Assembly (NCBI GenBank): GCA_017550535.1
Contig: JAFZOS010000024.1
Span: 1 to 33,190 of the forward strand
DNA from: Lachnospiraceae bacterium
GTDB taxonomy: Bacteria; Bacillota; Clostridia; Lachnospirales; Lachnospiraceae
Direction: 5' to 3'
DNA length: 33,190 nt
This document shows, in pieces, positions 9,603 to 17,604 of the stretch (position 1 is its first letter; each line of letters begins with the position of its first letter). The notes under the pieces are model-generated. The model was not told where the DNA came from and did not search any database. It saw only the letters and a program-made list of their open reading frames with translations. A program made the position numbers and the translations under genes.

Positions 9603-9612
9603 TGGGGCACTT

Positions 9613-9642
9613 ATGGATAAGGCCAAATGGGAGGTGACATAG
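9613..9642 (+). CDS. Possible nine-residue leader peptide ORF
   Basis: ATG 9613 opens a tiny frame encoding MDKAKWEVT that stops (TAG 9640-9642) one base before ATG 9644 of the next gene. A GTGGGG stretch lies about 6-8 nt upstream of it, and the main gene's GGGAGGTG ribosome site is contained inside it. The arrangement would allow translational coupling, but an ORF this short arises easily by chance. Confidence 0.2.
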   Translation: MDKAKWEVT

Positions 9643-9643
9643 T

Positions 9644-10624
9644 ATGAAGATAAACCCGATCAGTGAAATGACAGTACCGGTTTACAGGGAGATAAAGCCG
9701 GTTGACAACAAGGAACTTGAGAAGGCCGTCGAGAAGGTTGACCTGGGTCAAAAACCCGAGATAAAGGAGCCTTATAAGCCGGATACAGCAGAGAAGAAGC
9801 CTGGTATTGATGACGGCCGTGAGACTATCGGTATAAGCAATGACGGTGATATCGCAAAGGCAAGCAAGGCTGGACTTGAGAACATGAATGAGGGCCTTGT
9901 GCTTAAGAAGACTCCGGAGCCTGAAAGGAAAGCGGATGCAAATACTGAGGCCATGAAGGCGGCACCTGAGCGGATCGCACCCGAGAAACCGCCGGTAGAT
10001 GATAAGGCAGCTGAGAAAACGGCAGTTGAGAGCAGTGATGCCAAGAGTCCCGCGCAGAAAGCAAAGACCGAGAACCTCATCGGATATTCCAAGGATGAGC
10101 TTGAGCGCCTGTATCAGCAGGGTGAGATAAACAGCAACCAGCTTGACAGGGAGCTTGAACGCAGGGAAATGATTCGCGGCGAGAAGAAGGATGCGGCAGA
10201 TGCAGTCAAGCAGGATGAGAAGAACGAAAAGAAGACAAACGAAGATGTGGCAAAGGCCATGGAGGATAACCGCGAGAACGGTGTAAAGCAGGTAACGGCC
10301 CAGAATGAAGAAGTGGTAAGGAACCAGAAGGAAGCTGCAAACAAACAGGCCGATGCGGTACAGGAGAAGAGGCAGGATGAGAAGGCAAACGCAGCGGATA
10401 ATGCAAATGAAGCGAACACGGCAAGTGCCGAAAACCGTAAGCAGATAATAACAGAGGAGATGGACCGTGACGACCGCTTTGTTCGGGAAATGAGCGTTCT
10501 TTCGGGGGCACAGGAGGATACGGAGTTAAAGTCTGAAGCCTTTGAAACGGCGGTTGAGAACGGAAGGCTCAAACTCATGGAGGAAGTATTTAATGTTGAT
10601 CCTGCAACGGCCAGCAATGCATAG
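9644..10624 (+). CDS. Hypothetical highly charged, probably helical/disordered protein
   Basis: Not recognised. This 326-residue protein is extremely rich in Lys, Glu, Asp, Ala and Asn, with almost no aromatic residues or Cys and no signal peptide or membrane segment. Residues about 20-140 are Pro/Lys/Glu-rich and probably disordered. Residues about 150-190 (YSKDELERLYQQGEI and following) look like a short folded helical motif. Residues about 190-300 look like a long charged helix or coiled coil with Asn/Glu/Lys/Ala repeats. A strong GGGAGGTGAC ribosome site supports ATG 9644. It is flanked by its own promoter and by a terminator-like stem, so it is probably monocistronic. The N-terminus (MKINPISEMTVPVYREI) resembles small cytoplasmic motility or envelope-associated proteins only loosely, so no function is assigned. 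Confidence 0.75.
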   Translation: MKINPISEMTVPVYREIKPVDNKELEKAVEKVDLGQKPEIKEPYKPDTAEKKPGIDDGRETIGISNDGDIAKASKAGLENMNEGLVLKKTPEPERKADANTEAMKAAPERIAPEKPPVDDKAAEKTAVESSDAKSPAQKAKTENLIGYSKDELERLYQQGEINSNQLDRELERREMIRGEKKDAADAVKQDEKNEKKTNEDVAKAMEDNRENGVKQVTAQNEEVVRNQKEAANKQADAVQEKRQDEKANAADNANEANTASAENRKQIITEEMDRDDRFVREMSVLSGAQEDTELKSEAFETAVENGRLKLMEEVFNVDPATASNA

Positions 10625-10670
10625 GATATAAAACAGGAGTTAATAAAGGAAAATTATCATAATGATCCTC

Positions 10671-10710
10671 GGAAGCGGGTATTGGCTGATTTGCCTTTAT
10701 CCGCTTTTCC
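10671..10710 (+). terminator. Terminator-like stem-loop after the hypothetical gene
   Basis: GGAAGCGGGTA (10671-10681) can pair with TATCCGCTTTTCC (10698-10710), with an inner GGC/GCC pairing and a short loop. The stem lies 47 bp after the stop codon at 10624. The T-run falls inside the 3' arm rather than after it, so termination may be partial. The 3' arm also contains the -35 box of the next promoter. Confidence 0.5.
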
Positions 10711-10719
10711 TGTTATAAT
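10691..10719 (+). promoter_or_regulatory. Near-consensus sigma-A promoter of the glycan operon
   Basis: TTGCCT (10691-10696), a 17-bp spacer, then a perfect TATAAT (10714-10719) preceded by TG at 10711-10712 (extended -10). Predicted start is near 10726, only about 23 nt before the preferred start codon at 10749. The GGAG ribosome site (10737-10740) fits inside that leader. It is the only clear promoter found ahead of the 13.6-kb gene string ending at 24367. Confidence 0.78.
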
Positions 10720-10748
10720 AGAGTGATTTTATGTGCGGAGTTGAAGAA

Positions 10749-11876
10749 ATGCAAAACAGACGTATTTACCTCTCCAGTCCTACCATGCACGGGGAGGAGC
10801 TTGAATATGTTCATGAAGCTTTTGATACCAACTGGGTCGCGCCTCTCGGACCGAATGTGAATGAGTTTGAGAAGGAAGTCGCAGCCTATGTGGGCGGCGG
10901 TTACTGTGCGGCGTTGTCGGCGGGTACGGCAGCTATACATCTTGCCATGATCATCGCAGGTGTCAAACGGGATGATGTAGTGTTTGCCCAGTCTCTGACT
11001 TTTTCGGCAACGGTCAATCCCATTGTATATGTCGGGGCAAAACCGGTATTCATTGATTCTGAACCCGATACCTGGAACATGGATCCGAAAGCGCTTGAGA
11101 AGGCTTTTGAAAAGTATCCTCAGTGCAGGGTAGTTATGGCCGTTAATCTGTACGGAACACCGTCAAAGCTTGATGAGATACGCGCAATATGTGATGAACA
11201 CGATGCGATCCTTATCGAGGATGCGGCAGAATCACTCGGCTCTGTGTACAAGGGTGCACACACGGGTACTTTCGGTAATTTCGGCATTTTCTCGTTTAAC
11301 GGAAACAAGATAATCACTTCATCCGGCGGAGGCATGCTGTATTCAAAGGATGAAGAAGTGATAAAGAAGGCGCGCTTTCTGGCGACACAGGCAAGGGAGC
11401 CGGAGCGCCACTACGAGCACAAAGAGATAGGGTATAATTACAGGATGTCAAATGTGGTCGCGGGAATAGGCCGCGGACAGATGAAGCATCTTGACGAGCA
11501 TGTATCCCTTAAGAGGGATATCTACATGACGTATAAGAAGGCATTTGAGGATCTTGACGGTGTCAGGATGAACCCTTATGCGGCTGACAGCGAACCGAAT
11601 TTCTGGCTGTCCTGCATAACGCTTGATGAATCGCTTTCGGTAAAGCCGATAGATATAATGCTTGCCCTTGAAAAGGAAAACATCGAGACACGTCCCATAT
11701 GGAAGCCTATGCATATGCAGCCTGTATTTAAGGACTGCGATATGATAAAGGCAGGGGATGATGCATTATCTGATAAGATATTTGATACGGGCTTATGCCT
11801 GCCTTCGGATATTAAGAATACCGCTGAGGATATGGACAGGATAATATCTCTTATACGCGGGGTTTTCGGCAGATAG
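10749..11876 (+). CDS. DegT/DnrJ/EryC1/StrS-family sugar aminotransferase (PglE-like)
   Basis: A 375-residue PLP enzyme that puts an amino group on a nucleotide-linked keto-sugar. K187 (SFNGNKIITSSGGG) is the expected Schiff-base lysine and D158 (IEDAAESLG) the pyridine-nitrogen aspartate. The N-terminus (IYLSSPTMHGEELEYV, NWVAPLGPNV) is typical of the PglE-like bacillosamine-type group. ATG 10749 is chosen because GGAG at 10737-10740 is 8 bp upstream; an earlier ATG at 10731 (six extra residues) lies only a few bases from the predicted transcription start. It is the first gene of the operon and is followed 15 bp later by a PglC-like transferase, suggesting it makes the 4-amino sugar for that enzyme. 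The matching retaining 4,6-dehydratase (PglF) is not in the window. Confidence 0.9.
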   Translation: MQNRRIYLSSPTMHGEELEYVHEAFDTNWVAPLGPNVNEFEKEVAAYVGGGYCAALSAGTAAIHLAMIIAGVKRDDVVFAQSLTFSATVNPIVYVGAKPVFIDSEPDTWNMDPKALEKAFEKYPQCRVVMAVNLYGTPSKLDEIRAICDEHDAILIEDAAESLGSVYKGAHTGTFGNFGIFSFNGNKIITSSGGGMLYSKDEEVIKKARFLATQAREPERHYEHKEIGYNYRMSNVVAGIGRGQMKHLDEHVSLKRDIYMTYKKAFEDLDGVRMNPYAADSEPNFWLSCITLDESLSVKPIDIMLALEKENIETRPIWKPMHMQPVFKDCDMIKAGDDALSDKIFDTGLCLPSDIKNTAEDMDRIISLIRGVFGR

Positions 11877-11891
11877 CCGTTTGGTGAGGGA

Positions 11892-12500
11892 ATGATATAC
11901 AGGAAGTATATTAAGCGTCTGTTTGACATCATATTGTCGCTTGCGGCGATAATCATCCTTTCGCCGGTCTATCTTGTTCTGTTTATCCTGGTCCGCGTTA
12001 AGCTTGGAAGTCCTGTATTGTTTCATCAGGACAGGCCGGGTAAGGACGGCAGGATATTTCATATGTACAAGTTCCGTTCCATGACCGATGAGCGGGACGA
12101 AAACGGTGAGCTTAAACCCGATGAAGTAAGGCTCACTCCGTTCGGAAGGAAACTTCGGGCTACAAGCCTTGACGAACTGCCGGAACTGTTCTGTATCCTG
12201 AAGGGCGATATGTCACTGGTCGGCCCGAGGCCGCTGCTTGTGCAGTACCTTCCGCTGTATAACGAAAGGCAGGCTCACAGGCATGATGTCCGTCCCGGAC
12301 TTACGGGCTGGGCGCAGGTCAACGGCAGGAATACCCTGACATGGCCGCAGAAGTTTGAATACGATGTGGAATACACGGAGAAGATGTCCTTTTTGATGGA
12401 TGTTAAGATACTGTTCTTAACGGTCGCAAATGTACTTAAGCATGAAGGCATAAGTCCGGAAGGAGCAGCGACCATGGACTTCTTCAAAGGAGAGGAATAA
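11892..12500 (+). CDS. pglC: PglC-like phosphoglycosyl transferase (initiating, monotopic)
   Basis: A 202-residue monotopic phosphoglycosyl transferase that moves a sugar-1-phosphate from a UDP-sugar to undecaprenyl phosphate, the first membrane step of glycan assembly. It has one N-terminal hydrophobic segment (about 10-35) with the helix-breaking Ser24-Pro25. A basic YKFRSMTDERDENGEL segment precedes the catalytic D94-E95 pair (SLDELPEL), followed by KGDMSLVGPRPLL and RPGLTGWAQVNGRN. The size and these motifs match PglC of the Campylobacter system closely rather than the longer WbaP forms. A GTGAGGGA ribosome site precedes ATG 11892. The neighbouring PglE-like aminotransferase supports a di-N-substituted or amino-deoxy sugar substrate. 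Confidence 0.93.
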   Translation: MIYRKYIKRLFDIILSLAAIIILSPVYLVLFILVRVKLGSPVLFHQDRPGKDGRIFHMYKFRSMTDERDENGELKPDEVRLTPFGRKLRATSLDELPELFCILKGDMSLVGPRPLLVQYLPLYNERQAHRHDVRPGLTGWAQVNGRNTLTWPQKFEYDVEYTEKMSFLMDVKILFLTVANVLKHEGISPEGAATMDFFKGEE

Positions 12501-12502
12501 AC

Positions 12503-13504
12503 GTGGACCCGGAAATCAATGTGCTTATCTTAAGCGCTGGACGAAGAGTTGAACTGGTGAATTGCTTTAAGAAGGCTGCAAAGGAACTTAATGTTTCCGG
12601 CAGCGTAGTTGCGGTTGACTGTTCCGAAACGGCTCCGGCACTTTACTTTGCCGATAAGCACAGGCTCGTTCCCCGTATCGATTCCGGGAAGTATGTTGAG
12701 GCGATCATCGATGTGTGCAATGAGGAAGGGATATCGCTCATTGTGCCGACTATCGATACCGAACTTATTATGCTTGCCGAAAACAGGGAACGGATCGAAA
12801 ATGAGACGGGGGCCAGGCTGTTAGTGTCCGATCTATCGGTCATTAATATCTGCAGGAACAAATTGAACACACAGCGGTATATGGAGGAACACGGCTTTAA
12901 GGTTCCGAAGCTGTATACCGAAGGCGAATTAAAGGAAGGGAACCTTAAGTTCCCGTTGTTTGTCAAGCCTATAGACGGCAGCTCAAGTATTGATGCTTAT
13001 AAGGTAAACAGCCGCGATGAGCTTGACGCGGTCCTGACCCTGGTGCGCGAGCCCATGGTCCAGGATTATATGGAAGGCGAGGAATATACGATAGACGTAT
13101 TCCTTGATTTTGATTCTGATATCATTACCATGGTCCCCAGGCTTCGTATGGCTACGCGGAGCGGGGAGATAGCCAAGGGTCGGATAGTAAAAGATAAAGA
13201 GATCCTTGAAGATGTGACAAGGCTTATGAATGAGCTTAAGCCGATCGGTCATATCACAGTACAGTGCCGTAAAACACACAGAGGTATCGAGTATATCGAA
13301 GTAAACCCCCGCTTCGGAGGCGGTGCGCCGATGTCCATCATGGCAGGCGCGGATTCGTGCAGGAATCTGTACCGTCTTTTAAGGGGCGAGGTATTAACAT
13401 ATAACGAGGACTACAGGGATAATGTAACGTTCCTGCGGTTCGACAACTGTATTATGTTAAACGAGGATATGGTACCCGAGTATGAAGAAGGCAGTATTAT
13501 TTGA
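12503..13504 (+). CDS. ATP-grasp ligase associated with glycan operon
   Basis: A 333-residue ATP-grasp protein, similar in layout to the carbamoyl-phosphate-synthase-like group. An N-terminal Rossmann-like pre-ATP domain contains ILSAGRRVELV. The ATP-grasp core includes FPLFVKPIDGSSSID, VQDYMEGEEYTIDVF and the metal-binding IEYIEVNPRFGGGAP. Such enzymes join a carboxylate to an amine or thiol through an acyl phosphate. Its place right after the PglE/PglC-like pair, where an acetyltransferase (PglD) would be expected, suggests it acylates an amino sugar, but that is inference. The start is GTG 12503 with GGAGAGG about 8 bp upstream, 2 bp after the previous stop. It overlaps the HAD gene by 23 bp. 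Confidence 0.85.
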   Translation: MDPEINVLILSAGRRVELVNCFKKAAKELNVSGSVVAVDCSETAPALYFADKHRLVPRIDSGKYVEAIIDVCNEEGISLIVPTIDTELIMLAENRERIENETGARLLVSDLSVINICRNKLNTQRYMEEHGFKVPKLYTEGELKEGNLKFPLFVKPIDGSSSIDAYKVNSRDELDAVLTLVREPMVQDYMEGEEYTIDVFLDFDSDIITMVPRLRMATRSGEIAKGRIVKDKEILEDVTRLMNELKPIGHITVQCRKTHRGIEYIEVNPRFGGGAPMSIMAGADSCRNLYRLLRGEVLTYNEDYRDNVTFLRFDNCIMLNEDMVPEYEEGSII

Positions 13505-14162
13505 CCTTGATGATACTCTGATATCAGAAGACGAGTACATACGGAGCGGTTACACGGCCGTTGCTCAGTTCCTTAGGGATATGTACGGATGGGATGAGCG
13601 TATGACGGCCAGGCAGCTTTACGATCTGTATCTTGAGGATCCGAAGCTTGTGTTCAACCGCCTGCTTGAGGCTCATGATATCAGGTATAAGGACAATGAA
13701 ATATCGGAGCTTGTAAGTGTATACAGGGAGCATATTCCGGATGTACATTTTTATCCGGATGTGAAACCGACGTTGTATGCACTTAAGGACAAGGGTCTTA
13801 AGCTTGGACTGTTGTCCGACGGATATGCCGTTACACAGCGCAAAAAGCTTACCGTACTCGGTGTGAGCGGCAAGAAGCTGTTTGACAAGATCCTCATAAC
13901 CGATGAACTCGGGCGTGATTACTGGAAGCCGGATCCGAGGCCGTTTATCATGATGAAGGAAGCCTTTATGACTGACTGGTCGGATATGGTATACGTTGGT
14001 GACAATCCGGAAAAGGATTTCTTCATAGGACGTGATTTCCCGATAATCACAGTAAGGATAATGAGGGAAGGCAGCGTCTATGAGAATGCAGCCTATCGTG
14101 AGGGCTACAGGGAGACGGCAAGGATCACTTCGCTTAACGATCTTCTTAAGATAATAAGATAA
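13482..14162 (+). CDS. HAD-superfamily hydrolase (phosphatase)
   Basis: A 226-residue HAD protein. Motif I is FDLDDT (nucleophile D8, acid D10), motif II is LLSDG, motif III lysine is in YWKPDPRPF, and motif IV is YVGDNPEKDF. An alpha-helical cap lies between motifs I and II (about 20-90), as in subclass IA phosphatases. It starts inside the ATP-grasp gene (23-bp overlap) and its stop overlaps the next start (TAATG at 14160-14164), which implies tight co-translation. It might remove a phosphate from a sugar or acyl intermediate used by the ATP-grasp enzyme. The substrate cannot be read from sequence. Confidence 0.88.
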   Translation: MKKAVLFDLDDTLISEDEYIRSGYTAVAQFLRDMYGWDERMTARQLYDLYLEDPKLVFNRLLEAHDIRYKDNEISELVSVYREHIPDVHFYPDVKPTLYALKDKGLKLGLLSDGYAVTQRKKLTVLGVSGKKLFDKILITDELGRDYWKPDPRPFIMMKEAFMTDWSDMVYVGDNPEKDFFIGRDFPIITVRIMREGSVYENAAYREGYRETARITSLNDLLKIIR

Positions 14163-15370
14163 TGAACATTTTATACCTGACGCTTAAAAAACCGGATCTT
14201 AAGGAAGCCGGGATATATCCCGACCTTATAAATGCCCTGACGGCAGCCGGCCATAAGGTGACGATAGCCTTTGCTGACAGTCCAAAAAACACTCCGGAAA
14301 CAGTTCTTGATACCGAATGCGGAGTACGTATATTAAAGGTTTCTGCCGGTGATGTATTCGGCGTCGGTTTTATTAAAAAAGGAATAAACACATTAAAGCT
14401 CGAACCAAGGCTTAAGTCGGCCATAAAGGATCATCTTCGGGGTGAGAGCTTTGATATGGTATTATATGCAACGCCTCCTGTAACCTTTGCAAACGTGGTA
14501 AGGTACTGTAAAAAAACCTACGGATGCAGGGCTTTTCTTATGCTTAAGGATATTTTTCCGCAGAACGCCGTTGATATCGGACTGTTCGGAAAAGGCGGTC
14601 TTATACATAAATATTTCAGGCATAAGGAGAAGGAATTATATGCTCTTTCCGATGTTATCGGATGCATGTCGGATGGAAATATAAGGTATCTTAAGGAGAA
14701 TGATCCCGAGATACCAAAGGAAAAGATAATACTGTTTCCGAATACGATAAAACCGCCTGTGTTTAACGGAAATGACACAGGGGATGATGTAAGTAATGAA
14801 GGCCCCGATGAAGGCGATAAAAAGAAACTGCGCCTGATATTCGGAGGAAACCTTGGCAGGCCGCAGGCGGTCGGTTTTCTTATGGATGTTATAAGGTACG
14901 ATAGATCGCCCATATATAACGACGTGGAATTTCTGTTTGTGGGAAACGGCAGTGAGGCGGGCCTTGTAAAAAAGGTTTGCGATGAATGTGATAACGCAGA
15001 GTTTTACGATTTCATGAAGCCCGATGAATATGACAGGCTTATGAGCGGCTGCGATATCGGGATCGTATCTTTGGATGTCAGGTTTACGATACCGAATTAT
15101 CCTTCAAGGATGCTTTCCTATATGGCACTCGGGAAACCGATGATCGCCTGTACGGATCCAAATACGGATGTTAAGGAGCTTCTTACAAAGGAAGCCTGCT
15201 GCGGACTGTGGTGCCGCTCGGATGATGTGGAAGGCTTCTGGAAATGCATTGAGGAACTGATGGATGAAGATAAGCGCCGTACCCTGGGCTTAAGCGGCCG
15301 GAAATATCTTGAGGAAAACTTCAATGTATCACGAAGCGTTGAGATAATTGAAAAATATACAGAGGTGTAA
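14162..15370 (+). CDS. GT4-family glycosyltransferase, WbuB-like (probable L-FucNAc transferase)
   Basis: A 402-residue GT-B glycosyltransferase. The N-terminal acceptor domain starts MNILYLTLKKPDLKEAGIYPD and carries the segment LKDIFPQNAVDIGLFGK, characteristic of WbuB-like enzymes. The C-terminal nucleotide-sugar domain has FGGNLGRPQAV, FVGNGSE and the region around NYPSRMLSYMALGKPMIA. In E. coli O26-type clusters WbuB-like enzymes sit next to the UDP-L-FucNAc genes, exactly as here (capE-capF-capG follow). Transfer of L-FucNAc to the lipid-linked first sugar is therefore the best guess. It overlaps the HAD gene by 1 bp and ends 2 bp before capE. Confidence 0.87.
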   Translation: MNILYLTLKKPDLKEAGIYPDLINALTAAGHKVTIAFADSPKNTPETVLDTECGVRILKVSAGDVFGVGFIKKGINTLKLEPRLKSAIKDHLRGESFDMVLYATPPVTFANVVRYCKKTYGCRAFLMLKDIFPQNAVDIGLFGKGGLIHKYFRHKEKELYALSDVIGCMSDGNIRYLKENDPEIPKEKIILFPNTIKPPVFNGNDTGDDVSNEGPDEGDKKKLRLIFGGNLGRPQAVGFLMDVIRYDRSPIYNDVEFLFVGNGSEAGLVKKVCDECDNAEFYDFMKPDEYDRLMSGCDIGIVSLDVRFTIPNYPSRMLSYMALGKPMIACTDPNTDVKELLTKEACCGLWCRSDDVEGFWKCIEELMDEDKRRTLGLSGRKYLEENFNVSRSVEIIEKYTEV

Positions 15371-15372
15371 AA

Positions 15373-16404
15373 ATGGACGATATCTTCAAAGACAAAACCC
15401 TACTCATAACAGGCGGAACGGGATCGTTCGGCAACGCGGTACTTAACCGTTTCCTTAAAACGGACATTAAGGAGATAAGGATATTCAGCCGCGATGAAAA
15501 AAAGCAGGATGACATGCGGCATCAGTATAACGATCCGAAGATCAAATACTACATAGGAAACGTGCGCGATATCCAGAGCGTAAAGGATGCGATGCACGGC
15601 GTTGATTATATCTTTCATGCCGCGGCATTAAAGCAGGTTCCGTCATGTGAATTCTTCCCGATGGAAGCGGTACGTACTAACGTCATAGGTACCGATAATG
15701 TACTTACCGCCGCGATCGAAGCGGGAGTTAAAAAGGTCATATGCTTATCGACCGATAAGGCCGCGTATCCCGTAAATGCGATGGGCACGAGCAAGGCCAT
15801 GATGGAAAAGGTTTTCGTGGCAAAATCAAGGACGGTCGATCCCGATAAGACGCTTATCTGCGGTACAAGGTACGGTAACGTTATGTGTTCTCGCGGTTCG
15901 GTGATCCCTCTGTTCATAGAGCAGATAAAGGAAGGCAAACCACTTACCGTAACGGAGCCCAAGATGACAAGGTTTATCATGAGCCTTGAGGAAGCCGTTG
16001 AGCTTGTCGTTTTCGCATTTAAGAATGCGCAGGCGGGAGATATCATGGTACAGAAAGCACCCGCATGCACGATAGAGGTTCTCGCACAGGCAGTTAAGGA
16101 ACTGTTTGACGCCGATAACGAAGTAAAGGTCATCGGTATAAGGCACGGCGAGAAGATGTACGAAACTCTGTTAACGAACGAGGAGTGCGCAAGGGCGATC
16201 GACATGGGTAACTTTTTCCGTGTACCCGCCGATCAGCGCGACTTAAATTACGATAAGTATTTTGTTGAAGGAGACCAGGAGCGTACCAAGCTCACGGAAT
16301 TCAACTCAAACAATACAGAGATATTAAACGTCGAACAGGTAAAGGAAAAATTACTGTCCCTTGAATATGTAAGAAACGAAATCGCTCAATATCAAAATCA
16401 GTAG
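15373..16404 (+). CDS. capE: UDP-GlcNAc 4,6-dehydratase/5-epimerase (UDP-L-FucNAc pathway, step 1)
   Basis: A 343-residue extended short-chain dehydrogenase that inverts C5 while removing water from UDP-GlcNAc. It has the NAD(P) motif GGTGSFG (14-20), then STDKAAYP with T127-D128-K129 and the atypical MGTSK (M137...K141) where most relatives have YxxxK. The Met variant is a known property of the CapE/FnlA/WbjB branch, separating it from FlaA1/PseB-type proteins. The length fits the family. A GAGGTG ribosome site lies 6 bp before ATG. It is followed directly by capF and capG, so the complete UDP-L-FucNAc route is present. Confidence 0.93.
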   Translation: MDDIFKDKTLLITGGTGSFGNAVLNRFLKTDIKEIRIFSRDEKKQDDMRHQYNDPKIKYYIGNVRDIQSVKDAMHGVDYIFHAAALKQVPSCEFFPMEAVRTNVIGTDNVLTAAIEAGVKKVICLSTDKAAYPVNAMGTSKAMMEKVFVAKSRTVDPDKTLICGTRYGNVMCSRGSVIPLFIEQIKEGKPLTVTEPKMTRFIMSLEEAVELVVFAFKNAQAGDIMVQKAPACTIEVLAQAVKELFDADNEVKVIGIRHGEKMYETLLTNEECARAIDMGNFFRVPADQRDLNYDKYFVEGDQERTKLTEFNSNNTEILNVEQVKEKLLSLEYVRNEIAQYQNQ

Positions 16405-16417
16405 TCAGGGGTTAAAT

Positions 16418-17533
16418 ATGAAAATCCTCATAACCGGTGCCCGCGGCTTTATAGGTAAAAACCTTATCGCGGAGCTTAAAAACCGGAAATACAACGAAAT
16501 ATACGAATATGATATTGATTCTGATCCTGCTGACCTTGACAGGTTTACTTTGGACTGCGGATTCGTATTTCATCTAGCGGGAGTAAACCGTCCGAAGGAT
16601 GAGAGTGAATTCATGACGGGCAATTTCGGTTTTACCGATACACTTCTCGGTAAGCTTAAGGAGCATGGCAACAAGGCACCGGTGCTTATAACGTCCTCGA
16701 TCCAGGCCGAGCTTGACAACCCTTACGGTAAGAGCAAGAAGGCGGGCGAGGAGCTCATGTTTGAATATTCAAAAGAGGCGGGTGCAGGCGTGTTTGTGTA
16801 CCGCCTTCCGAACGTTTTCGGCAAGTGGTGCAGGCCGAATTACAACAGTGCGGTCGCGACCTTCTGCAACAACATCGCATCCGGACTTCCGATAAAGGTT
16901 AATGATGCTTCGGTTGTTATGAACCTTGTGTATATAGATGATGTTGTAAATGAGTTCATCAATGCGATGGAAGGAAAGGCAAATATCGTCGGAAGGTACG
17001 GAACGATACCGACGGTCCACACAGCACAGCTCGGAAGGATAGTCGACATCATAACTTCATTTAAGGAAAACCGTAGGGCCCTGGCAGTTCCGAAGCTTGA
17101 CGACGAGCTTGAGCGTAAGCTTTACAGCACGTACTTAAGTTATCTGCCGACGGATGACTTTGCCTACCCCCTTAACATGCATGTTGATGAAAGGGGCTCG
17201 TTTACCGAATTCATAAGGACGCCCGACAGGGGCCAGGTGTCCGTTAATATAAGCAGGCCCGGCATCACAAAGGGTAACCACTGGCATCATTCGAAAAATG
17301 AAAAGTTCCTGGTCGTAAAGGGGAAAGGCTGCATAAGCTTCCGTAAGTACGGTGAGGATGAAGTCATCGATTATCATGTAAGCGGCGATGAGCTTACGGT
17401 AGTTGATATACCGACGGGCTACACACACTGCATCACAAATGAGGGTGATGAGGATATGGTCACGATCATGTGGGCAAACGAAGCTTTTGATCCGGACAGG
17501 CCGGACACATATTTTGAGCCGGTTGTCAGATAA
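16418..17533 (+). CDS. capF: Bifunctional reductase/epimerase CapF (UDP-L-FucNAc pathway, step 2)
   Basis: A 371-residue two-domain enzyme. Residues 1-245 are an extended SDR with the NAD(P) motif GARGFIG (7-13) and catalytic Y103/K107 (NPYGKSKKAG). Residues about 250-371 are a cupin with the metal ligands H288, H290/H291, E295 and H337 (GNHWHHSKNEKF, GYTHCI). In CapF of Staphylococcus the cupin epimerises C3 and the SDR reduces C4, giving UDP-6-deoxy-L-talose-NAc for CapG. All key residues are present. A GGGG-containing ribosome site precedes ATG 16418. A 71-bp gap to capG shows nothing beyond that gene's ribosome site and a small near-palindrome. Confidence 0.94.
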   Translation: MKILITGARGFIGKNLIAELKNRKYNEIYEYDIDSDPADLDRFTLDCGFVFHLAGVNRPKDESEFMTGNFGFTDTLLGKLKEHGNKAPVLITSSIQAELDNPYGKSKKAGEELMFEYSKEAGAGVFVYRLPNVFGKWCRPNYNSAVATFCNNIASGLPIKVNDASVVMNLVYIDDVVNEFINAMEGKANIVGRYGTIPTVHTAQLGRIVDIITSFKENRRALAVPKLDDELERKLYSTYLSYLPTDDFAYPLNMHVDERGSFTEFIRTPDRGQVSVNISRPGITKGNHWHHSKNEKFLVVKGKGCISFRKYGEDEVIDYHVSGDELTVVDIPTGYTHCITNEGDEDMVTIMWANEAFDPDRPDTYFEPVVR

Positions 17534-17604
17534 GAACCTTTGGGACGAAGCTTTCGTAACCGCAAACAGATAGCGCGGGAAAGAATCTTAAAAAGAGGAA
17601 AAAT

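Noticed and set aside
15615-16205. 196-codon minus-strand open frame inside capE
   Set aside because: It is fully contained in a gene with intact catalytic motifs and has no domain of its own.
15373-16404. Missing catalytic Tyr in CapE as a sign of inactivation
   Set aside because: The MxxxK form is known for the CapE/FnlA branch, so the Met is expected and not a defect.
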